Origin: a virus
IMG/VR virus record: IMGVR_UViG_3300029448_000493
Location: 1-22,251 of that record
Direction: 5' to 3' (one strand)
Length of the DNA: 22,251 nucleotides
Numbering within the stretch: the stretch's first letter is position 1; each line of letters starts with the position of its first letter. The translations under genes and the position numbers were made by a program. Below the pieces are notes generated by a model. The model did no database searches. It was not told the DNA's origin and saw nothing but the letters and a program-made list of their open reading frames with translations. This document shows, piece after piece, positions 1 through 7,712 of this stretch.

Positions 1-19
1 CACAAAGGAAAGTAATCTA

Positions 20-199
20 ATGGCAAGAAGAACTTCAGCAATGCAAAAGATAGAAGACCACGAAAAACTTTGTCGTATTATGCAAAAACAAACCTTTGAA
101 AAAATACATGGTTTAGAAGAAAGAATATGTAGAATGGAAAAGGTTATTGTAGGTGGTTTATTTGCAATCTTTTTAGCTTTACTATCAAATCATTTGTAG
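20..199 (+). CDS. small membrane protein, XhlA-like topology (59 aa)
   Basis: The ATG at 20 follows a purine-rich AAAGGAAAG ribosome site and gives 59 residues. Residues 1-42 are charged and helical, with Glu, Lys and Arg throughout and a Cys at 18 and 37. Residues 43-57 form one hydrophobic segment (VIVGGLFAIFLALLS) that should span or insert into the membrane, and only His-Leu follow it. This cytoplasmic amphipathic helix plus C-terminal anchor is the layout of phage XhlA/holin-accessory proteins, which help release the endolysin. The resemblance is topological only, since no family motif is visible and no lysis gene lies beside it. It sits 13 bp upstream of the exonuclease gene on the same strand. 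The open frame is clear; the function is a guess. Confidence 0.55.
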   Translation: MARRTSAMQKIEDHEKLCRIMQKQTFEKIHGLEERICRMEKVIVGGLFAIFLALLSNHL

Positions 200-212
200 A
201 TAATAATTTCGA

Positions 213-941
213 ATGAAATTAATTAAGAGTGGAACGGCATTCACCGTTAAAGGATTCACGTGGGATGCAACCTATAATTACGAAAAATATGAAAGAACTG
301 ATGGAGACGGGCAACGCCTTTACCAGGTCGGAGAATATTCTGTTCCATCAGTTACAACAATCTTATCAAAAACTCAATCCGATGACAAGAGAAAAAAGCT
401 CGATGAATGGAGAGCAAGGGTTGGATATCAAGAAGCTCAAAGAATAACAGTAAAAGCAGCAACACGTGGTACAGAAATGCACTATGTATTAGAGAATTAT
501 ATTAATGGTATTGGTTATCTAAACCTTTCAGAAAAGGGTGCAGAAGCACGGCTCATGGCCCACGAAATTATTAAGGGATTACCAGAACTCACAAAAGTAT
601 ATGGATCAGAAGTTTCATTAGCCTATGAAGATAAGTGGGCAGGATCTACAGACTTAGTATGTGAATATAAAGGTGAACCTACGATACTAGATTTTAAACA
701 ATCTAATAAACCTAAAAAAGAAGAATGGATTGAAGATTACTTTTATCAGATCGCAGCATACTCACTAGCACACAAGAAACAATATGGTGAAATCAAACGG
801 GGTTGTATTGCCATGTGTACTCCAGATTTAGTCTTTCAACGATTTGAGATGACAAATAGCCAATTATTAGAATATGAAGAAAAGTGGTTAGATAGGGTAG
901 AAACGTACCATAAAAAACGCTCTGAGAAGCCTCAGAATTAA
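213..941 (+). CDS. PD-(D/E)XK exonuclease (Cas4/MGME1/RecB-like)
   Basis: A 242-residue nuclease of the RecB/Cas4/MGME1-like PD-(D/E)XK superfamily. The order of motifs is typical: an RG-x3-H motif at residues 85-90 in a helix, Glu133 in a strand, WAGSTDLV with the metal-binding Asp147, the DFK signature with Asp160 and Lys162, and the Q-x3-Y helix motif at Gln179/Tyr183. Enzymes of this family use two metal ions to degrade DNA ends; in phages they usually act in recombination, replication clean-up or host DNA breakdown. All catalytic positions are present, so it should be active. The start lacks a strong ribosome site, but the N-terminus reads as coding. The last 25 bases lie in a 35-bp element that is 77% identical to sequence at 18521-18555. 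Confidence 0.9.
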   Translation: MKLIKSGTAFTVKGFTWDATYNYEKYERTDGDGQRLYQVGEYSVPSVTTILSKTQSDDKRKKLDEWRARVGYQEAQRITVKAATRGTEMHYVLENYINGIGYLNLSEKGAEARLMAHEIIKGLPELTKVYGSEVSLAYEDKWAGSTDLVCEYKGEPTILDFKQSNKPKKEEWIEDYFYQIAAYSLAHKKQYGEIKRGCIAMCTPDLVFQRFEMTNSQLLEYEEKWLDRVETYHKKRSEKPQN

Positions 942-951
942 CGAAACGACC

Positions 952-980
952 TTGACATGACCTCTGATACCTCCTATATT
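952..980 (+). promoter_or_regulatory. sigma70-type promoter
   Basis: A perfect -35 box TTGACA (952-957) is followed after exactly 17 bp by TATATT (975-980), five of six matches to the -10 consensus. It lies just past the exonuclease stop and 35 bp before the first of two mini-genes. It is the best-matched promoter in the window and would be read by host RNA polymerase. Confidence 0.65.
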
Positions 981-1014
981 ATATTGCAGAGCAACATAAA
1001 ACAAGGAGTTTAAA

Positions 1015-1119
1015 ATGTTTCCATCATACACACAAGTAAAAGAATTTTGGACAAACTATTCAGCTAATGTTCAAAAATTCTGGGAAGACTTCTACAAAGA
1101 TCTTTCGAAAAAAAATTAA
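1015..1119 (+). CDS. 34-aa aromatic-rich mini-protein
   Basis: A short frame that starts at an ATG with a strong site (AAGGAG, about 7 nt upstream) and lies 35 bp downstream of the promoter at 952-980. The 34 residues are rich in Phe, Trp, Tyr and Lys, with a heptad-like spacing of aromatics (FW at 11-12 and 23-24, F-Y at 26-27) that would form an amphipathic helix. No signal peptide or known motif is visible. The stop codon overlaps the start of the next gene (TAATG), which indicates translational coupling. The combination of a clean promoter, a strong ribosome site and coupling argues for a real gene. Function unknown; a small inhibitor or membrane-surface peptide is possible. Confidence 0.6.
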   Translation: MFPSYTQVKEFWTNYSANVQKFWEDFYKDLSKKN

Positions 1120-1226
1120 TGACATTTGGTGATGATCCCTTTGGGCACAATAAAAATCTCAGAGGGGTCAAGCCTATAGAATTTTTTATAGCTTTTTTAT
1201 TTGTCTGGTATTTATTAGGACATTAA
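1119..1226 (+). CDS. 35-aa single-pass membrane mini-protein
   Basis: This frame starts one base inside the preceding stop codon (TAATG) and encodes 35 residues. Residues 1-20 are polar, and residues 21-34 form a hydrophobic aromatic segment (EFFIAFLFVWYLLGH) that would insert in the membrane near the C-terminus. It is translationally coupled to the 34-aa gene and shares its promoter. The frame ends directly at the minus-strand terminator of the SNF2 gene. The gene is too short for family assignment; a holin-like or membrane-targeted accessory role is possible but unsupported. Confidence 0.5.
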   Translation: MTFGDDPFGHNKNLRGVKPIEFFIAFLFVWYLLGH

Positions 1227-1256
1227 AAAGCCCCTAAGCAACGTAACCTAGAGGCT
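1225..1256 (-). terminator. rho-independent terminator of the SNF2-like gene
   Basis: Read on the minus strand, AGCCTCTA (1256-1249) pairs with TAGGGGCT (1236-1229) through one G-T wobble, with a 12-nt loop, and is followed directly by a run of five T (1229-1225). It lies about 95 bp past the stop of the minus-strand helicase gene. The plus-strand version has a C-A mismatch and no T tract, so the minus direction is favoured. Confidence 0.6.
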
Positions 1257-1269
1257 CCAAGAAAACACA

Positions 1270-1317
1270 ACAAACTTGTTAAGTTTGTATAGTTAATCAT
1301 ACCCACATGATATGATT
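1270..1317. repeat. two adjacent perfect inverted repeats
   Basis: ACAAACTT (1270-1277) pairs with AAGTTTGT (1281-1288) around a 3-nt loop, and AATCATA (1295-1301) pairs with TATGATT (1311-1317) around CCCACATGA. The second is followed on the plus strand by GTTTTTAC, so it could be a weak plus-strand terminator for the mini-gene operon; otherwise they are transcript-end structures between converging genes. Confidence 0.35.
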
Positions 1318-1351
1318 GTTTTTACATTTTAAAGATATTAAATTTTTAAAA

Positions 1352-2761
1352 TTATTGCAACCATTTTTTTGCTTGTTCCCCTAAAGTTTTTGCACTAAGT
1401 TTGATTTTATTTTTAAGAGCTGAGATAATCATCTCATCTACGGTACCACGTGTAATTAAATCGATAACCAATACGTTTTTAGTTTGTCCAATTCTGTGAG
1501 CTCTGTCTTCACTTTGTTCACGCACTTCCAAATTATAAGAGTTAGAATAATAGACGACATAACTGGCTTTAACCAAATTAAGACCGTAACCGCCAGTAGT
1601 AGGATTGCCCACAAAGAAGCGCACCCTATCATCATTTTCAAATCGTTTGACATTCTCTATCCTTTTCTCAGCATCAATGGAACCATAGATGGCGACTGTA
1701 CTTTCTATGCCATAACGATCTTGAAGAACCTTTATGATTTTTTCAATGTTGTAAATATAATTTGCCCATATTATATACTTTCCTTCATTTTCTTCAATAA
1801 GATTAAGAAGTTCATCTAACTTTGGATCTGCAAACTCAAGTATATTACCATCGTCTGTTTTAACATGACCATTCACACATTGATGTAATTTTAAAATCTC
1901 AGTAAGTTTATTTGAGTAACTGACTTCTTCGTTCTGGATCACGGCCCACGCATTTCTTTTTAATTTGTCATATGCCTTTTGATGCTCATCTTTTAATGTG
2001 ATATAATGTTGCGTATATAATTTTTCAGGTAAATCTAAACACTCAGACTTTCTACAACGATATGAAAACTTTTTTATATTTTGTTCTAATTCTTCTAAGT
2101 TTGTATAGTATTTTGGTAATAGTACAGAACGACCTCCCATATCTATTTCATGCATTACAGCATATCTTGCACGAAATGTATAAAACGATTCGTGCCCTAA
2201 TAGAGATTTATCTAGAAATGCGCACTGACTATATAAATCAAGCGGTGACTTGGTAACAGGAGAACCTGTTAAAATTCTTTTGTAAGCAACACCTTTTCCT
2301 AATTCAATAATATTCTTAGTTCGTTTCGCCGTTCTCGTTTTAATGGTTGTTGCCTCATCAATAATAATCATTGTACGATCTGCTTCTCCTAAAAGTTCTT
2401 TTACTTTTTTTAATCCTGATTTGTGACTCAACGCTTCAACATTGAATAAATACCAAGTTAATTTTAACGGGTCTGCGAATTGCGGGGATAACATGGTATC
2501 TACTTTGTGTGCCATTATTTTATAATCAACACTACAATGCGTTTTAATTTCTTTAATCCAATTTAAATATACAGAGTTCGGTGCAATAACAATTGCATGT
2601 TTTATTTTATTTTGTGTAAATAAATACGCAGCATTATCAATGGTTACTTTTGTTTTACCTGTACCCATTTCCATAAAATATGCGAAGTTCTGTGATTCTG
2701 CACCTTGCTTTAATGCAGTTCTTTGATGCTCAAATGGTTTTGTCTTGTAGTTGTATTTCAT
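1352..2761 (-). CDS. SNF2-like superfamily 2 DNA helicase/translocase
   Basis: A 469-residue SF2 ATPase. Visible motifs in order: an N-terminal Q-like segment (FEHQRTAL, 10-17), Walker A EMGTGKTK (31-38), motif Ia region IVIAPNSV (57-64), Walker B IIIDEAT (132-138), motif III LTGSP (164-168), motif V around TGGYGLNL, and motif VI QSEDRAHRIGQ (416-426). The DEAT box and the DRAHRIGQ motif are hallmarks of the SNF2/RapA branch, which translocates on double-stranded DNA rather than melting long duplexes. Phages use such proteins in recombination, replication restart or transcription remodelling. It is the only minus-strand gene among the replication genes, with its own terminator and a spacer shared with the plus-strand operon. 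No strong ribosome site precedes the ATG. Confidence 0.92.
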   Translation of the reverse strand: MKYNYKTKPFEHQRTALKQGAESQNFAYFMEMGTGKTKVTIDNAAYLFTQNKIKHAIVIAPNSVYLNWIKEIKTHCSVDYKIMAHKVDTMLSPQFADPLKLTWYLFNVEALSHKSGLKKVKELLGEADRTMIIIDEATTIKTRTAKRTKNIIELGKGVAYKRILTGSPVTKSPLDLYSQCAFLDKSLLGHESFYTFRARYAVMHEIDMGGRSVLLPKYYTNLEELEQNIKKFSYRCRKSECLDLPEKLYTQHYITLKDEHQKAYDKLKRNAWAVIQNEEVSYSNKLTEILKLHQCVNGHVKTDDGNILEFADPKLDELLNLIEENEGKYIIWANYIYNIEKIIKVLQDRYGIESTVAIYGSIDAEKRIENVKRFENDDRVRFFVGNPTTGGYGLNLVKASYVVYYSNSYNLEVREQSEDRAHRIGQTKNVLVIDLITRGTVDEMIISALKNKIKLSAKTLGEQAKKWLQ

Positions 2762-2790
2762 GTTTAAACAAAATTCTTTTAAAATAAATC

Positions 2791-2832
2791 TTGCATTAAG
2801 TAAACATTTAAATTATATGATCTCCCAGGAGG
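2791..2832 (+). promoter_or_regulatory. probable promoter and strong RBS of the replication operon
   Basis: The 78-bp spacer between the divergent SNF2 and replication genes holds TTGCAT (2791-2796), 17 bp, then TATATG (2814-2819): a moderate sigma70-like match. It is followed by a perfect AGGAGG (2827-2832), 7 nt before the ATG at 2840. The ribosome site is certain; the promoter is likely from position rather than match quality. Confidence 0.45.
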
Positions 2833-2839
2833 TTCTAAT

Positions 2840-3385
2840 ATGGACTTAGAAGCAGAGTCGACCATAACGGTTGATACGGCGAAATCTGCGGATATCGCCC
2901 AAACATGCAATAAGCTTTTGGAAACTCAGAAAGAAATAAAAATGGCGGAAGATAAAATAAAGACGCTAAAAGAAACAGAACGAAATCTTTCTGATAATAT
3001 CATTCCAAACTTAATGCGTGAAGCAGGCCTAAGCTTGCTTAAACTCACGGATGGAAGTCAGGTAGAAGTTAAACCTTACTACCAAGCTAACATCACAGAG
3101 TCATTTAAAGAACGTGCTCACAATTGGTTACGTGAGAACGGTTTTGGTGACTTAATAAAAAACAACATCACTCTTGAATTCGGAAAAGGTCAAGATGAAC
3201 AAGCACAATCTGTAATCAGAGAAGCCCAAGAAAAAGGCTACAATGTGAAACAGAAAGAAGGTGTTCATTGGGCAACTTTACGTACGTTTGTTAGAGAACA
3301 AATTCAAGAAGGCAAACAAGTCCCTAATGACATGTTTGGTGTGTATGTTGCAAATCGAGTAACCATTAAGAAGGAGGACAATTAA
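2840..3385 (+). CDS. conserved-looking phage protein, first gene of replication operon (181 aa)
   Basis: A 181-residue protein with the strongest ribosome site in the operon. Residues 25-55 are a charged heptad-like helix, probably a coiled coil, followed by a compact alpha/beta part (about 60-181) with a KLTDGSQVEVKPYYQANI stretch, which looks like a small beta-sheet, and a C-terminal FGVYVANRVTIK strand. No catalytic motif or metal site is visible. It directly precedes and overlaps by one base the SSB-like gene, so a DNA-binding, SSB-partner or nuclease-inhibitor (Gam-like) role is possible. The coiled coil followed by a globular domain is compatible with Gam, but I see no decisive signature and leave the function open. 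Confidence 0.85.
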   Translation: MDLEAESTITVDTAKSADIAQTCNKLLETQKEIKMAEDKIKTLKETERNLSDNIIPNLMREAGLSLLKLTDGSQVEVKPYYQANITESFKERAHNWLRENGFGDLIKNNITLEFGKGQDEQAQSVIREAQEKGYNVKQKEGVHWATLRTFVREQIQEGKQVPNDMFGVYVANRVTIKKEDN

Positions 3386-4185
3386 TGTCTAAAGAAGTAG
3401 TAAAGAAAAAAGAAGCACAAGTTCCAGCTAAGATGGATCTTGAGGCTTTATCAGGACAAGGAACTGAGAACATTGGAACTAAAGATACAAGGTTACCTAT
3501 CCTAAAAATTCTTTATGCTAGTAACGTTTTACTAGATGAAGATGAAGCAAACTATAATGCGAAAGCTAAAGAAGGTGATTGCTATAATGAAATCACTGGG
3601 TCTTTGTATAAATCCAAAGAAGGCTTCTTAGCTGTACCATGTCATTATAATAATACTTTTAACGAATGGGCAGATAGAGGAGAAGGAACAGGAAGACCTG
3701 TTGCAATCCATACTGATCCAACCGTGATGAGTAAAACAACTAAAGCAGATGATGGTAAGGACAGAACTAAAGAAGGAACTTACATCGAGGATACTGGAAA
3801 TCATTTCGTTTATATTTTAAATGAAAATTATGAACCAGTTGAAATGGCTTTAATTCCAATGAAGTCAACGCAAAAGAAAAAATCTAAGTTATGGAACTCA
3901 ATGATAATCTCTAGAAAAATAAAAGGTTCTAAAGGTTTATTTAATCCACCAGCTTGGTCTCAAGTATATAGAATAAAAACTACGAAAGAGTCTAATAGCA
4001 ATAATAAGTGGTGGGGTTGGGTAATTGAATTTGATTCAATCTTAGACACTACAAAACACTTAGATGCTTTACAATCAGCAAAAGCTTTTTATGAACAATC
4101 AAACAAAGATAATGCGTTTGATAAAGTAGCGTTTGAAGAAGATAAAGCAGAGAAAAAAGTAAACGATCAAGAAACTCCGTTTTAA
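3385..4185 (+). CDS. probable single-stranded DNA-binding protein (SSB-like)
   Basis: A 266-residue protein started by AAGGAGG 8 nt upstream of ATG. The central part (about 40-225) is rich in aromatic and basic residues, with strand-like segments (FLAVPCHYNNTFNEW, HFVYILN, WWGWVIEFDSI), as expected for an OB-like DNA-binding fold. The C-terminus after residue 240 is acidic and disordered and ends in Glu-Thr-Pro-Phe, like the acidic tip ending in Pro-Phe of bacterial SSB or the Phe-ending tail of T7 gp2.5, which recruits replication partners. Its place just before the primase, helicase and polymerase fits a fork SSB. Assignment rests on tail, composition and context rather than on a recognised domain signature. 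Its TAA overlaps the primase ATG (TAATG). Confidence 0.7.
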   Translation: MSKEVVKKKEAQVPAKMDLEALSGQGTENIGTKDTRLPILKILYASNVLLDEDEANYNAKAKEGDCYNEITGSLYKSKEGFLAVPCHYNNTFNEWADRGEGTGRPVAIHTDPTVMSKTTKADDGKDRTKEGTYIEDTGNHFVYILNENYEPVEMALIPMKSTQKKKSKLWNSMIISRKIKGSKGLFNPPAWSQVYRIKTTKESNSNNKWWGWVIEFDSILDTTKHLDALQSAKAFYEQSNKDNAFDKVAFEEDKAEKKVNDQETPF

Positions 4186-5762
4186 TGCATCGTAAATTAC
4201 TTGAGTTGTTTGAAGGCGACTCGGGTCAATTCATCAAGGTCACCTTAACGGGTGACCAAGATGAACGTGGCAAGAGAAAAGCTGACTACACCACGCTTCA
4301 CGAACCTGTAACAGAAGACTTATGGAAGGGTCATCTGGACGGTAAGTATGTTATGGGTTTAAGACCCGAACGTGAAGGTAAAATGAAATGGGGTTGTATA
4401 GATGTCGACCCACAAAGTTATAAAGATTACAGTTCAAAAAAATATATTGATATTATAAAAAATAATAAATTACCTTTAATACCAGTAAGATCAAAATCGG
4501 GTGGCTTACATATTTTTGTTTTCTTCAAAGATTGGGAAGATAAAAAAGAAGCTTTAAAAGTTTTACATAAATGGAATGAAGATTACTTCATGGCTAATGA
4601 AGTCTTTCCAATGAACAAAGCATTAGGAATGCCATACTTTAATGCAAAGATGACAACTGAGTTTGCATACAATGATGATGGTACACCAATCATGCTAGAA
4701 GCATTTTTAGAATTAGCAGAACAAAAAAGAACAACTCTAGAACAAATACAAAAATTTAAAGATACAAAATATGAACCTGAAGATAGTTGGAGAGATTATC
4801 CTCCTTGTGTTCAAAAGATGATACAAGAAAAATGGTCGGGTAATCATAGAAATGATTTTCTTTTTAATGTTTTAGTTCTTGAATCTAAAAAGAATGAAAA
4901 TTTAACTATTGAAGAACTGATTGAAATTGGAAGAAAAAGAAATACAGAAATATTTGCAACACCACTTCCTGAAAGAGAAGTTATAACTACAGCTAAGTCA
5001 GTTAAGAAAGGTGGTTACTTTTATAAATGTCCACCAAAGCTAAACGCAATTACCCCATTATGTAATAAAGAATTATGTAAGAATAGAACACTTGGTATTT
5101 TTCAAGAAACACCTGCAATGATAGATGAGTTTGAAGATGTGATGTTTATCAGAGATATTAAAGAATCATTTTATAGATTTAAATATCAAGACGAAGAGAT
5201 TATGGTCAAACCAGAAGATCTTGCATCAGAATTAAATTTTAAAAAGAAATTATTAAATTACAAAATACTTTGGAAAACTTTACCAAGAAGAAAAAATATT
5301 AATGTATGGGATTTATTTTTAGATGCACTTGTAAAGAAAGCATCAGAGTCAGATGATTTTAATTATCAAGAAACTTTAGAAGATATGAGATACCAAACTC
5401 TTAAAGAATTTTTTGAAGATACCATTGAACAAGATGATTTTCAAAAACTTAAAGATGGATATGTAGTATTAGATTCAAAAACAAATGTTTGTTATTTTAA
5501 AAGAACAACTTTAGATAATTGGATGAAAAAGAAAATGAATAAAGCATTTAACAATTCAATGGAAGCTTTGCGATTATTAAATTGTAAACGATTAGAATAC
5601 CATGAAGGTGAAAAGAATATCTGGGCAGTAGATATGCCAGAGTTTATTAATCACCAAGCAGTAAAGAAAAATAAATCTAAACCAAAAAATGAAGTGTCGG
5701 AGATGGATGATGACTATCACACAGGAAAATTCAGAGATTCAAAACCTAAAGCAACTTCATAA
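4185..5762 (+). CDS. archaeo-eukaryotic-type (AEP) DNA primase with PriL-like Cys domain
   Basis: A 525-residue primase. The N-terminal AEP catalytic domain (about 1-180) shows the DxD metal motif in CIDVD (Asp73, Asp75) and the nucleotide-binding S-x-H motif in SKSGGLH (103-109), as in the TOTE/PrimPol-like AEP clade. After it, residues 204-305 hold four spaced cysteines (Cys207, Cys281, Cys292, Cys297) in a helical context with PPC, SGNHRNDF and KCPPKL-x9-C-x4-C, which resembles the iron-sulfur or zinc domain of primase large subunits (PriL). The remaining 220 residues are of unknown fold. Fusing catalytic and accessory primase functions in one chain is known in mobile elements; metal type is inferred. 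The gene has no clear ribosome site and depends on TAATG coupling to the SSB gene. Confidence 0.85.
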   Translation: MHRKLLELFEGDSGQFIKVTLTGDQDERGKRKADYTTLHEPVTEDLWKGHLDGKYVMGLRPEREGKMKWGCIDVDPQSYKDYSSKKYIDIIKNNKLPLIPVRSKSGGLHIFVFFKDWEDKKEALKVLHKWNEDYFMANEVFPMNKALGMPYFNAKMTTEFAYNDDGTPIMLEAFLELAEQKRTTLEQIQKFKDTKYEPEDSWRDYPPCVQKMIQEKWSGNHRNDFLFNVLVLESKKNENLTIEELIEIGRKRNTEIFATPLPEREVITTAKSVKKGGYFYKCPPKLNAITPLCNKELCKNRTLGIFQETPAMIDEFEDVMFIRDIKESFYRFKYQDEEIMVKPEDLASELNFKKKLLNYKILWKTLPRRKNINVWDLFLDALVKKASESDDFNYQETLEDMRYQTLKEFFEDTIEQDDFQKLKDGYVVLDSKTNVCYFKRTTLDNWMKKKMNKAFNNSMEALRLLNCKRLEYHEGEKNIWAVDMPEFINHQAVKKNKSKPKNEVSEMDDDYHTGKFRDSKPKATS

Positions 5763-7335
5763 GAAAACCATAAAGATTTATGGGCCGCCTGGAACAGGTA
5801 AAACGTTTACTTTAATTGAACGTATTTTAAAAAACTATTTAAGAAAAGGCGTGCCTCCAGAAAGAATTGCATTTATTTCTTTTACAAATAAAGCGGTTAA
5901 TACAGCAATTGATAGAGCCTTATCGGCTTTTCCTCAATACACGATAGAAAATTTTACAAGATTTAAAACCTTACATAAATATTGCAGACGTTATTTTAAA
6001 GAAGAAATCTTTGATATTAAGAATTGTATGATTGATTATGCACTACAAGAAAGTATTTTAAAAAGATCTGATAATCGATTAGAAGATGATGAATTTATCT
6101 ACAAAGATTGGTCACTATCTATTTATGATAAAGCAAGAAACATGATGACGGATCCAATCAAAGTTTACAAAATGGAATCGTATAAGAAAGATAACATTGA
6201 TGTATTTCAAAGAAAGATCGCAACCTATGAACATTACAAGAAAGATTCTTTTATTGATTTCACAGACATGATTGAAAGAGCTATTGATGAGATAGATTTT
6301 CCACCGCTTGATGTTTTAATTTTAGATGAAGCTCAAGACTTTACGCCTTTACAGTGGTCAGTGTTATACAAGTTAGCAAAAAATTCTAAAAAAATTTATT
6401 TAGCAGGAGATGATGATCAAGGTATCTATCAATGGAATGGAGCAGACTCAAAATATTTTACAACATATTTTCCTGGTCGAAAGGTTGTCCTAAGAAAGAC
6501 AAGACGTTTTGGTGAAGCCATTCATCACTTTACTGAAATTATTAGAAGAGGAATTATAGACTCAGAAGAAAAAGAATATTTACCAACAAATAAAAAAGGT
6601 GCAGTTAAAAGATATTTAAATTTTAAAGAAATAGACTTTAATCAAGAAGGCACATGGTACATTTTAGGAAGAGTCAATCGTGTTGTAAATGAATTAAGAA
6701 TGTCAGCAAAAGAAGCGGGTTTATATTTTGGCGATAATAAAGGAAACAAATCATTTGATCGTAAACAATGGACAGCTATTAAAGCTTGGACAGCAATCTC
6801 TAATGGAAAGATTATTAATAAATCTGAAGCAGAAACCATGTACAAATATATTAGGGACATTGAGAAGGACGCATTCAGAACCGAAAAATTTTGGATAAAT
6901 GAGCCCGATTTTAAAACTTATAATTTTGAAACATTAAAAGAATGGTGTGGTCTTGCTGTACCTGATGAAAAGAAAAACAAAGAATGGTGGTGGATATTAA
7001 GACGTAACTTTACATCAAGACAAAAAATATATTTTATAAGATTGCTAAAACGATATGGTCAAAAACAATTAAACGAAGACCCACAAATAATTATTGACAC
7101 TATCCACAGCGTTAAAGGTGGTGAAGCTGATCATGTGGTACTTGCAAGTAAAAATGATTATGCATCAGATTTTAGTCGTAAAAATAAATTAGATAAAAGT
7201 GGTGAAAGAAAAGTTTATTATACTGGAGCCTCACGAGCAAAAGATACTTTACATATTCTTTCAACTGATTATAAGTATCATTATCCAATTGGAAAAGATT
7301 ATTTAATTTATCTGGAAGAAAGTAGACATGAGTAG
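5710..7335 (+). CDS. UvrD/Rep-like superfamily 1 DNA helicase
   Basis: An SF1A helicase of about 541 residues. With the start at 5710, motifs fall at: Walker A GPPGTGKT (25-32), Ia FISFTNKA (about 56-63), Walker B ILDEAQD (204-210), motif III GDDDQGIYQW (233-242), motif V TIHSVKGGEAD (464-474) and motif VI YTGASRAK (about 504-511). Such enzymes move 3' to 5' on single-stranded DNA. Here it is the only candidate fork helicase, since no DnaB-like gene is present. The frame stays open back to 5689, but GGAG at 5699-5702 sits 7 nt before the ATG at 5710 (5707 is also possible), so I choose 5710; it overlaps the primase gene by 53 bp. The insert between motifs IV and V carries a WWWILRR stretch. 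Confidence 0.9.
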   Translation: MTITQENSEIQNLKQLHKKTIKIYGPPGTGKTFTLIERILKNYLRKGVPPERIAFISFTNKAVNTAIDRALSAFPQYTIENFTRFKTLHKYCRRYFKEEIFDIKNCMIDYALQESILKRSDNRLEDDEFIYKDWSLSIYDKARNMMTDPIKVYKMESYKKDNIDVFQRKIATYEHYKKDSFIDFTDMIERAIDEIDFPPLDVLILDEAQDFTPLQWSVLYKLAKNSKKIYLAGDDDQGIYQWNGADSKYFTTYFPGRKVVLRKTRRFGEAIHHFTEIIRRGIIDSEEKEYLPTNKKGAVKRYLNFKEIDFNQEGTWYILGRVNRVVNELRMSAKEAGLYFGDNKGNKSFDRKQWTAIKAWTAISNGKIINKSEAETMYKYIRDIEKDAFRTEKFWINEPDFKTYNFETLKEWCGLAVPDEKKNKEWWWILRRNFTSRQKIYFIRLLKRYGQKQLNEDPQIIIDTIHSVKGGEADHVVLASKNDYASDFSRKNKLDKSGERKVYYTGASRAKDTLHILSTDYKYHYPIGKDYLIYLEESRHE

Positions 7336-7573
7336 TAAAGAGGACTTTGAAAATACATTTCCAAAATGTAAACAAGAAGGCGGATCTCATTATAAAAATA
7401 AAAAGATTCAACCTTTTAAGTATTGTAGGACTAATGGTTTTAATACAACACAATCTAATATAGTTAAATATGCGACAAGGTTATATGATCATAAAGATGG
7501 CCCAGAAATACAATTAAAAAAAATAATTCATTATTGTGAATTAGAATTAGAATTTTTAAAAAATGAAAAATAA
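7328..7573 (+). CDS. DUF3310 (SaV-like) protein, possibly nucleotide metabolism
   Basis: An 81-residue protein that overlaps the helicase gene by 8 bp. It contains the DUF3310 pattern: a GGSHYKNKKIQPFKY start, then a short loop and NIVKYATRLYDHKDG, followed by a helix of hydrophobic and acidic residues (CELELEFL). DUF3310 proteins are widespread in phages; T7 gp1.7, a nucleotide kinase, is associated with this family, so a role in nucleotide pools is possible but not demonstrated by this sequence, and no Walker motif is seen. The length (about 80) is typical of stand-alone members. Placement between helicase and polymerase fits a replication role. Confidence 0.85.
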   Translation: MSSKEDFENTFPKCKQEGGSHYKNKKIQPFKYCRTNGFNTTQSNIVKYATRLYDHKDGPEIQLKKIIHYCELELEFLKNEK

Positions 7574-7712
7574 AAAGAAAAAAGGCGGTTGGAGCCGAAC
7601 TCTTGCAAGAAAAAAATTAAACAAAATTACATTATATGGTCATTATTTATGGTGCAAAAAAGAAGGGAGAGATACAAGTTGGTATGAGTCTACAACTCGC
7701 AATGAATTTTAA
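7563..7712 (+). CDS. 49-aa basic mini-protein overlapping polymerase start
   Basis: An open frame of 49 residues that starts inside the end of the DUF3310 gene and runs over the start of the polymerase gene in another frame. It is strongly basic at the N-terminus (MKNKKKKGGW), then aromatic (LYGHYLWC, SWYE). No strong ribosome site is present, so it would rely on coupling to the DUF3310 gene. Its existence would close the otherwise untranslated gap between 7573 and the polymerase start, which is why I list it. It could bind nucleic acid because of its charge. It could also be chance. Confidence 0.45.
   Translation: MKNKKKKGGWSRTLARKKLNKITLYGHYLWCKKEGRDTSWYESTTRNEF

Noticed and set aside
1484-1819. 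111-aa plus-strand frame
   Set aside because: Antisense to the ATPase core motifs of the SNF2-like gene.
7636-7683. Upstream ATG 7636 as polymerase start
   Set aside because: No ribosome site precedes it, and the 16 extra residues do not resemble the family N-terminus; not fully excluded.
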